Positions 1 to 5,783 of a DNA stretch of 11,550 bases are shown here, one piece after another. The stretch lies in the NCBI GenBank assembly GCA_003132905.1, contig PKZC01000212.1, positions 16,236 to 27,785 of the forward strand, given 5' to 3'. The stretch is from Bryobacterales bacterium (lineage in GTDB: Bacteria > Acidobacteriota > Terriglobia > Bryobacterales > Bryobacteraceae). The notes beneath the pieces were generated by a model. It did not search any database and had not been told where the DNA came from. It saw only the letters and a program-made list of their open reading frames with translations. Within the stretch, counting starts at the first letter, position 1. Every line of letters starts with the position of its first letter. The translations under genes were made by a program, and so were the position numbers.

Positions 1-507
1 CGCACCATCTGGATGGATGGCCGTCCGCATCCGCCCGAATATGCGCTGCACACCTCCATGGGCTTTTCCACCGGCAAATGGGAGGGCGACGTCCTGGCTG
101 TCTACACCACGCACTTAAAGGAAGGCTGGATTCGCCGCAATGGACTGCCTCGCAGCGATCGTGCCACGTTTACCGAACATTTCATCCGCCATGGCGACAA
201 CCTCACGCTTATGACCGTGATCCGCGATCCCGCTTATCTCACCGAGCCCATGATTCGCACGCGTGATTACGTCTATGAAATCGGCGGCCAGATTGCACCC
301 TATCCTTGTGAGAGCGTTGAAGAAGTCATCCGGCCCAAAGGTAAGATTCCGCATCACCTGCCTGGCACCAACAAATTCCTGGGCGAGTTCCCGGCCGCCC
401 ACGGAATCCCACCCGAAGCCGCGCGCGGTGGCGCCGAAACCATATATCCGGAGTATCAAGACAAAATTCGCGGTGCAGCCCCGGCTGCCAAGGCGGACGC
501 AAAATGA
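1..507 (+). CDS. Hypothetical protein, C-terminal part (5' end outside window)
   Basis: The frame is open from base 1 (R-T-I-W before the first Met at 13), so only the last 168 residues are seen. I do not recognise a named family. The fragment has a G-x-W-E-G-D-x-L stretch (nt 76-99), then a segment H-L-x-x-G-x-x-R-R-N-G-x-P-x-S-D (nt 112-159) and D-P-x-Y-L (near nt 226-240). The same segments recur in order in the gene at 1454-2212, so the two are related by sequence. A lone Cys (Y-P-C-E, nt 301-312) matches a Cys at the very end of that relative, but this protein continues about 65 residues further, ending in a K/A-rich tail. Its TGA overlaps the next gene's ATG (ATGA at 504-507), so the genes are translationally coupled. 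Whether it has a signal peptide cannot be seen; its relative does. Function unknown. Confidence 0.8.
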   Translation, partial: RTIWMDGRPHPPEYALHTSMGFSTGKWEGDVLAVYTTHLKEGWIRRNGLPRSDRATFTEHFIRHGDNLTLMTVIRDPAYLTEPMIRTRDYVYEIGGQIAPYPCESVEEVIRPKGKIPHHLPGTNKFLGEFPAAHGIPPEAARGGAETIYPEYQDKIRGAAPAAKADAK

Positions 508-1457
508 AGAGCCGAATTCTCCTTGTACTCGTTTTGGCAGCCGCCGGCCTAGCCTCCGCGCAAGCTCAAGATTCCGAAGTCCATGTTTGGCCGGTGCAAG
601 GCAACATCTACATGATTGTCGGCGCGGGCGGTAACATCACCGTGCAAACCGGCAAAGATGGCGTGCTAGTGGTGGATACTGGACTTGCTCCGATGGCCGA
701 CAAGGTTCTTGCCGCCATCAAAACGATCTCCAACGGTCCGATCCGGTACATCATCAACACGCATTATCATGCGGATCATACTGGCGGTAACGAGAAAATC
801 CGCTTGGCCGGTAGCACCATCGTGGGCGCCAATGTCACGGGCGATATCAAAGACGCTGGCGTAGGCGCTGCCATTCTTTCGCACAACAACGTTCTGAATC
901 GGATGAGTGCGCCTACCGGTCAGCAAGCGCCGTCACCAGATGGTGGCTGGCCCACCAGCACGTTCTTGGGCGATCAAAAGAAGCTGTACTTCAATGGCGA
1001 GGGAGTCGACATCCTGCATCAACCCGCCGCCCATACCGACGGCGATAGCATCGTGTTCTTCCGCCGCTCCGATGTCATCAGCACTGGCGACATCTTCACC
1101 ACTACTAATTACCCCATCATCGATCTCGCCGCTGGCGGCAGCATTCAGGGCACCATCGATGCGCTGCAGAAGATTGTCGACATGATCATTCCTGTCTACG
1201 GCCAGGAAGGTGGAACGATGGTCATCCCCGGCCACGGCCGTCTGTGCGATTTCGGCGACGTGCTGAATTTCCGCGAAATGACCATCATCATTCGCGATCG
1301 CATTCAGGACTCGATCAAAAAGGGCATGACGCTCGAACAGGTGAAGGCTGCCCGTCCGACCCAGGATTACGATCCTTTGTACGGTTCCACCACCGGCTTC
1401 TGGACCACCGACAAGTTCGTCGAAGCCGTCTACAAAAGCCTAAAAGGTGAGAAATGA
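504..1457 (+). CDS. Secreted metallo-beta-lactamase-fold hydrolase
   Basis: 317 residues. An N-terminal signal peptide (K2, R4, a Leu/Val/Ala core, cleavage near A-Q-A at 19-21) implies export to the periplasm. The mature part is a single MBL-fold domain with the full metal-binding set: H87, H89, D91 and H92 (T-H-Y-H-A-D-H-T-G-G), H177 (A-A-H-T-D-G-D), D196 (S-T-G-D) and H244 (P-G-H-G). This predicts a two-metal (usually zinc) hydrolase; the residues do not show the substrate. Family members include beta-lactamases, lactonases, thioesterases and other hydrolases, so antibiotic resistance should not be assumed. The start overlaps the upstream stop (ATGA), with an AAGG-containing purine stretch about 9 bases before it. 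The gene's own stop overlaps the next ATG in the same way (1454-1457). It lies between two related hypothetical genes, which suggests a shared role. Confidence 0.92.
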   Translation: MKSRILLVLVLAAAGLASAQAQDSEVHVWPVQGNIYMIVGAGGNITVQTGKDGVLVVDTGLAPMADKVLAAIKTISNGPIRYIINTHYHADHTGGNEKIRLAGSTIVGANVTGDIKDAGVGAAILSHNNVLNRMSAPTGQQAPSPDGGWPTSTFLGDQKKLYFNGEGVDILHQPAAHTDGDSIVFFRRSDVISTGDIFTTTNYPIIDLAAGGSIQGTIDALQKIVDMIIPVYGQEGGTMVIPGHGRLCDFGDVLNFREMTIIIRDRIQDSIKKGMTLEQVKAARPTQDYDPLYGSTTGFWTTDKFVEAVYKSLKGEK

Positions 1458-2212
1458 AAATCCAAGTTTTAGCTATCCTAGCCGTTGCACCAGCTCTCTT
1501 TGCGCAATTTCCTGGAGGACCACCTCCCGGTCCGCCCAAGCCTGCCAAAGAAGTCGCGCCTATCGATCTCACCGGCTACTGGGTCTCCATCGTCACCGAA
1601 GACTGGCGCTTCCGCATGATCGCGGCGCCCAAGGGCGATTTCGCGGGAGTGCCTTTGAATCCAGCAGGCCAGAAGGTCACCAAGGAATGGGATCCGGCCA
1701 AGGACGAAGCCGCCGGCAATCAGTGCAAGGCTTACGGCGCGGCTGGTTTGATGCGCATACCCACGCGCCTGCACATCACCTGGCTGGACGACAACACGCT
1801 CAAGATCGAAGCGGATGCCGGAACGCAAACACGTCTCCTGCACTTCGGCCCTCCGCAGCCACCCAGCGGTCCGCCGACCCTGCAAGGTTATTCGGCGGCT
1901 CAATGGCACGGATCGTTTGGTGGTGTCGGATACTTCGGATCGGCTTTCGATCCAACCAAGGGCGGCTCGCTCGAAGTGAACACCAGCCACCTCGCGCCCG
2001 GGTATCTTCGGCGCAATGGAGTTCCGTACAGCGATAAGACTACGGTCCAGGAATTTTACGACGTGATCCGCGAGCCCGAAGCCAACTGGATCGTGGTGAA
2101 GACCATCGTTTCCGATCCGACGTATCTGTTCCGCACCATGATCACCAGCACGCACTTCCGCAAGCAGCCCGATGCAACGGGTTGGAAGCCTTCAGCCTGC
2201 TACGACCGGTAA
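1454..2212 (+). CDS. Secreted hypothetical protein, relative of the gene at 1-507
   Basis: 252 residues. A short signal peptide (M-K, hydrophobic core, A-L-F-A-Q at 14-18) is followed by a Pro/Gly-rich linker (19-31), so the protein is exported. The core begins with a D-L-T-G-Y-W motif (39-43) and W-R-x-R-M (51-55), includes a lone Cys in N-Q-C-K-A-Y-G (89-95), then R-L-H-I-T-W (105-110) and D-A-G-T-Q-T-R (121-127). Residues 179-194 repeat the H-L-x-x-G-x-x-R-R-N-G-x-P-x-S-D pattern of the first gene in the window, followed by D-P-T-Y-L (221-225). A Cys lies four residues from the end. No catalytic signature is evident; the alternation suggests a beta-rich domain (inference). The start is set by the ATGA overlap with the hydrolase gene and a good AAGGTGAG ribosome site just before it. 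It is the last gene of this group, and its stop lies 4 bases from the convergent gene's stop. Confidence 0.85.
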   Translation: MKIQVLAILAVAPALFAQFPGGPPPGPPKPAKEVAPIDLTGYWVSIVTEDWRFRMIAAPKGDFAGVPLNPAGQKVTKEWDPAKDEAAGNQCKAYGAAGLMRIPTRLHITWLDDNTLKIEADAGTQTRLLHFGPPQPPSGPPTLQGYSAAQWHGSFGGVGYFGSAFDPTKGGSLEVNTSHLAPGYLRRNGVPYSDKTTVQEFYDVIREPEANWIVVKTIVSDPTYLFRTMITSTHFRKQPDATGWKPSACYDR

Positions 2213-2216
2213 CGCT

Positions 2217-3107
2217 TTAGCGCGAGGCCGCTCGCTCCAGGCGATCGCGAATCGCCGACCATTCATCGCCTGCAGGCGGTTGTTCGATAGCGATCCAATC
2301 CCACCCCTGGGCATCCGCTTCGTGCAGGCGTTCATACAGCACCGCCGCATATTCGCGCGGATTGGCAGGCATTTGCAGACAGATTCCGCGGCCAGTGGGC
2401 GGTAGTTCCCCGCGTTCGACCAAAATCAGCGGAGTCTTCGGACTGTAGTGCCGGGCATGCAATCCCGGTGACGCATGAGCTCCTTCGGCCACCGGCCCCA
2501 GCACCTGCACCGGCCCAATTACGGCCTCTATCTCCTGCCGCGTCACCATGCCCGGTCTCAATAGAACCGCGCTCGAACCGGCCAGCGACAAAACAGTTGA
2601 CTCGATCCCTACCGTTGTTCGTCCACCATCCAACACCATTGCCACGCAATCGCCCAAGCCATCGCGAACGTGCTGCGCGGTGGTGGGCGAAAGTTCCGTA
2701 AAACGATTCGCGCTCGGCGCAGCGATCGGAACTCCAGCCTCGCGAATGAGCGCCTCGGCAATCGGATTCGCGGGCATCCGAACGCCAACCGTGTCCAATC
2801 CGGCCGTCAGCCGGTCCGGCACATGCGGCTGTTTCGGCAAAACCAATGTCAAGGGCCCTGGCCAAAACTTCCGAGCCAGTTTCTCGGCGCTCTCCGGCCA
2901 CTCGCGAACCAACCCGCGCGCCATTTCGATGGAACTCACGTGAACGATCAGTGGGCTCGACGGCGGCCGCCCCTTCGCGGCATAGATTTTATCGATCGCC
3001 GCCACGTCGAGCGCATTGGCCCCGAGCCCGTATACGGTTTCGGTGGGAAAAGCCACCAGTTCGCCCGCGCGGATCAACTCAGCGGCACGGGCAACTTCAT
3101 TATTCAG
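2217..3107 (-). CDS. tsaC: Threonylcarbamoyl-AMP synthase, Sua5-type (YrdC plus Sua5 domain)
   Basis: This enzyme makes threonylcarbamoyl-AMP from threonine, bicarbonate and ATP, the first step of t6A formation at position 37 of ANN-decoding tRNAs, in the cytoplasm. Numbering from the CTG start (296 residues), the YrdC domain shows V-A-F-P-T-E-T-V-Y-G-L-G (18-29), K-G-R-P (45-48), P-S-A-N-R-F (131-136), E-S-T-V (169-172) and R-P-G (184-186). The linker S-P-G-x-x-x-R-H-Y-S-P (213-223) and a compact tail form the Sua5 domain, so this is the long Sua5 form rather than short YrdC. No ATG or GTG start fits: an in-frame TAG lies just upstream and TTG at 3077 would remove a conserved N-terminal helix (A-R-A-A-E-L-I-R). 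I prefer CTG at 3107, which has GAGG six bases before it and overlaps the prfB stop by 8 bases; TTG at 3077 is the alternative (286 residues). Confidence 0.9.
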   Translation of the reverse strand: MNNEVARAAELIRAGELVAFPTETVYGLGANALDVAAIDKIYAAKGRPPSSPLIVHVSSIEMARGLVREWPESAEKLARKFWPGPLTLVLPKQPHVPDRLTAGLDTVGVRMPANPIAEALIREAGVPIAAPSANRFTELSPTTAQHVRDGLGDCVAMVLDGGRTTVGIESTVLSLAGSSAVLLRPGMVTRQEIEAVIGPVQVLGPVAEGAHASPGLHARHYSPKTPLILVERGELPPTGRGICLQMPANPREYAAVLYERLHEADAQGWDWIAIEQPPAGDEWSAIRDRLERAASR

Positions 3108-4237
3108 GCAAATCCTCTTTCGCGTCTCCGGCTATCTTCCCGGTATGCTTGAAAACCAGAAACGCGTGCATCATCCGATCCAGGTCGCCATCTAAAACGC
3201 GATCCACGTCGCCGATGGAAAGCTTGGTGCGATGATCTTTCACCATGCGATACGGAGCGAGCACATAGCTGCGGATCTGGCTGCCGAAATTGATTTCGAG
3301 CTTCGCGTCTTCCACCTTCTTGTTCGCCGCCTGCTTCTTCGCCATCTCGTATTCGTACAGCCGCGCGCGCATTTGCTTCATCGCGCTGGCCCGGTTTTTA
3401 TGCTGCGATCGCTCGTTCTGGCACTGCACCACAAGGCCGGTCGGGATGTGCGTCATGCGCACCGCCGATTCGGTCCGGTTCACGTGCTGGCCGCCGGCGC
3501 CCGAGGCCCGAAATACATCCACGCGCAGATCCTCCGTCTTGATGTCGATATTAATTTCGTCGTCGATCAGCGGATAGACGAACACCGATGCAAACGAAGT
3601 ATGCCGGCGTGCGTTGGCATCGAACGGCGAGATCCGCACCAGACGATGCACCCCAATCTCCGATTGCAGCAGCCCGTAAGCATTTTCGCCTTCGATTTCA
3701 AGCGTGGCCGATTTGATTCCCGCGCCTTCCCCTTCCAGCTGATCTGTGATAACCGCCTGCATGTTGTGGCGTTCGGCCCAGCGCAGATACATTCGCAGCA
3801 GCATCTCGGCCCAGTCTTGGCTCTCGGTGCCTCCCGCGCCCGGGTGGATGGCCATAATGGCGCTCTTCCCGTCGTTCGGGCCGTTGAGCAGCATTCCGGT
3901 TTCGAGCACTTCCAAACGCTCCGAGAAGCGCTGGATCTCGCGGTCCAGGTCGGCATTGACGTTTTCGCCTTCGCGTCCCAGCTCAAACAGCGTATCCAGA
4001 TCCGATGTCAGGCGCGCCACTTCGGCTTCGTCGGCAATGGCCTGCTCCAGGCGCTTGCGCTCCTGCATGGTCTTCTGGCTTTTTTCCGGGGCCTGATTCC
4101 AGAAATCGGAATCGGAAATCTGCTGCTCGATCTTGGCTAACTGCAGCTTCTTGTTGGACGAGTCAAAGATAGCTCCGCACAGCGTCAGCTTGCTGGCGGA
4201 GCGAAGCGTACTCTCTTTCGTGTTCTTCGAGGGTCAT
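3100..4237 (-). CDS. prfB: Peptide chain release factor 2 (needs programmed +1 frameshift)
   Basis: RF2 recognises UGA and UAA in the ribosomal A site and triggers release of the finished peptide. The gene reads in two frames: ATG at 4237 gives 24 codons to an in-frame TGA (4165-4163); a +1 shift there continues through 3100, giving 378 residues. Numbering on the shifted product, the stop-recognition tripeptide S-P-F is at 203-205 and the catalytic G-G-Q at 248-250, inside G-A-G-G-Q-H-V-N-R-T-E; SPF rather than PxT marks RF2, not RF1. Position 244, which is Thr in E. coli K-12, is Ala here, as in most bacteria. A helical N-terminal domain precedes these. The first frame encodes a normal RF2 leader (E-R-E-Y-A-S-L), so ATG 4237 is well supported although no strong ribosome site precedes it. 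It begins 7 bases after the metallophosphoesterase stop and overlaps the downstream tsaC start. Confidence 0.96.
4162..4177 (-). promoter_or_regulatory. RF2 autoregulatory +1 frameshift site
   Basis: On the minus strand the codons read CGG AGC TAT CTT TGA C. CTT TGA C is the canonical RF2 slippery site: scarce RF2 lets the ribosome pause at TGA, slip from CTT to TTT and continue with GAC. The TAT before it matches the E. coli site. A GGAG at 4176-4173 can serve as the internal anti-SD stimulator, four bases before CTT. The protein sequences on both sides (A-V-R-S-Y-L then D-S-S-N-K-K) join into a continuous RF2 N-terminus. This is a known regulatory mechanism, not damage. Confidence 0.95.
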
Positions 4238-4244
4238 GGAATAT

Positions 4245-4852
4245 TCATTTTAACAGGGGCGTCAAATCGAGCAACTGGCCGCGCTTTCCGACGTTCCAAG
4301 CCTGGGTTCGCCCGAGCGTGGCATGCTGGCCGGCGGCCTCGTGGATGTGACCGCAATAAAAATAGCGCGGCTGCTCCCGTTCGATAAATTCGCGGATAGC
4401 CTCACTGCCGAAATGCTTCCCTTCCGCCGCCCGATCGAGCGATGTGTTTTTCGGTGGCGTGTGGCAAATCAAAACCAGCGGATCCAGCCCTCGAAATCGA
4501 TCGAGCCGTTCCGTCAATTCCTGCTCGCTGTACTCGCCCGGTGTGTCGAAAGGCGTTGGGTTCGAATAGCCCAGCCCCGCGACATCGTACCCGGCAATCT
4601 CCATCTTGCGTCCGTGAAAATGTGAAAACCAAACTCGCCGCAGAAGCGAGCGATATCGGCCTCCGATTCATGATTGCCCGGCAGCACGTACATCCGTTCC
4701 GCGCGCTTTTGCAGGATCGGCCCCATGGCGTCCAATCCCCGTCCAAAATTCGCCAGATCCCCGGCCGCGAAATAGTAATCCGCATCAATGGCCATCAACT
4801 TCTCAAGTGCGGCTTTATCGCCGTGAATATCGGAGAAGATCAGCAGTTTCAC
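4245..4852 (-). pseudogene. Icc-type metallophosphoesterase split by a 1-base frameshift
   Basis: Calcineurin-like phosphoesterase of the small Icc-related kind (about 202 residues once the frame is restored); substrate unknown. The first frame, starting at GTG 4852, carries F-S-D-I-H-G-D (D8, H10), A-A-G-D-L (G31, D32) and P-G-N-H-E (N60, H61), and runs to G-F-H-I-F at residue 79. It then goes off into an unrelated tail ending at 4514. The rest lies in another frame: H-G-R-K-M-E-I-A-G, then I-C-H-T-P-P and C-G-H-I-H-E, ending in L-L-K at 4245. All metal-ligand motifs are therefore present but divided. Adding one base in the T run (minus strand, 4620-4617 or 4628-4625) restores one continuous protein, so a homopolymer error or very recent mutation is likely. 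Calling it a pseudogene is provisional. Its GTG has only a weak ribosome site. It heads the group with prfB and tsaC. Confidence 0.8.
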
Positions 4853-4915
4853 TCCACTGAGCGTAGCAGGAGGAAACGCTTTCCCGGCGGCCGGGTCTAG
4901 TTATCGAGACCTTTT
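4853..4915. promoter_or_regulatory. Divergent intergenic region
   Basis: These 63 bases separate the divergent starts of the metallophosphoesterase (-) and the transporter (+), so promoters for both should lie here or in the gene edges. I see no clear -35/-10 pair. Two small signals are visible: AGGAGG at 4868-4873 on the plus strand, a strong ribosome-site match without a start codon at the right distance, and a GC hairpin, CCCGG (4883-4887), CGG loop, CCGGG (4891-4895), about 20 bases before the transporter GTG. Confidence 0.3.
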
Positions 4916-5782
4916 GTGATTGTCGACGAGAAGGGCAACACCATCACCGACGCGCCGGCCATGCCACGGCTCACCGAGCGGCAGGAGCAAGAGGCCGAAG
5001 ACCGCACGAATGTCAGCGCGCTGGTGGTACACGAAGCCATTCGTAAAGATGGCGACGAAGAGCTGCGCCGGCCAATATCGGCGCTGGCGTGGTCCGGCCT
5101 CGCCGCTGGATTATCGATGGGCTTTTCGTTTGTCGCCGAGGCTTTGTTTCGCACCTACATCCCCGCCGTTCCCTGGCGTCCGTTGATTACCAACCTCGGT
5201 TATCCGCTGGGATTTCTGATCGTAATCGTGGGACGGCAACAGCTGTTCACCGAAAACACGCTCACCGCCATCATCCCGCTGCTGGCTCGCCGGAATCTTG
5301 CCACCTTCTGGCAAGTGCTGCGCTTGTGGGGCGTGGTTCTTGCGGCGAACATCACGGGCGCTCATATCTTCGCCTGGGTGATTGGCAACACGCCGGTGCT
5401 GCATCCGAAGTTTCATCTGGCTCTGGGACAACTCGCCACCGAAGCGGCCGACGTTTCATTTGGCAACGCTATTCTGCGCGGCATCTTCGCCGGATGGCTG
5501 ATCGCGATGGTGGTCTGGATGCTCGCCGCAACGGATTCCAACAGGATTCCGATCATCATTCTGATGACTTACATCGTCGGCCTGGCCGGGCTCACGCACA
5601 TCGTAGCCGGGTCGGTGGAAGTGCTCTTTCTCGTGATGACGGGCGCGAAAACCTGGCTGTCGTTCGCCGCGGGCTACATGCTTCCCACCTTGATCGGAAA
5701 CGTGCTGGGCGGCGTCGCGCTGGTCTCCGCGCTGAATCATGCGCAGGTAATCGCGGGATCGCCGCCGAGCAAGCGAGCCTAA
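4916..5782 (+). CDS. Formate/nitrite transporter (FNT) family membrane protein, YfdC-like
   Basis: 288 residues. FNT proteins are pentameric inner-membrane channels for small monovalent anions such as formate or nitrite; the substrate here cannot be told. After a charged N-terminus (1-52, including an E/R-rich stretch at 19-31) come about six hydrophobic segments: roughly 56-78, 92-108, 133-157, 185-205, 211-242 and 246-273. L-F-T-E-N-T (110-115) matches the omega-loop region of the family, and G-L-T-H-I-V-A-G-S (225-233) carries the central pore histidine, H228. The long N-terminus and the H-I-V-A-G-S-V-E pattern resemble E. coli YfdC more than FocA or NirC. GTG at 4916 is the first possible start after an in-frame TAG (4898), with a weak GAGA site; ATG at 4961 is an alternative. 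No formate or nitrite enzyme gene is nearby. Its stop is one base from the convergent receptor's stop. Confidence 0.9.
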   Translation: MIVDEKGNTITDAPAMPRLTERQEQEAEDRTNVSALVVHEAIRKDGDEELRRPISALAWSGLAAGLSMGFSFVAEALFRTYIPAVPWRPLITNLGYPLGFLIVIVGRQQLFTENTLTAIIPLLARRNLATFWQVLRLWGVVLAANITGAHIFAWVIGNTPVLHPKFHLALGQLATEAADVSFGNAILRGIFAGWLIAMVVWMLAATDSNRIPIIILMTYIVGLAGLTHIVAGSVEVLFLVMTGAKTWLSFAAGYMLPTLIGNVLGGVALVSALNHAQVIAGSPPSKRA

Positions 5783-5783
5783 T

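Noticed and set aside
504..1457. Reading the MBL-fold gene as an antibiotic-resistance beta-lactamase
   Set aside because: The metal ligands only place it in the superfamily; the operon with exported hypothetical proteins gives no link to beta-lactams.
1478..2155. A 225-codon minus-strand frame over the secreted hypothetical gene
   Set aside because: The plus-strand gene has a signal peptide, a ribosome site, operon overlap and a relative nearby; the minus frame has none.
3232..4140. A 302-codon open frame on the plus strand across prfB
   Set aside because: Antisense shadow of RF2, whose GGQ and SPF motifs and frameshift leader are unmistakable; the His/Leu/Arg-rich product resembles no protein I know.
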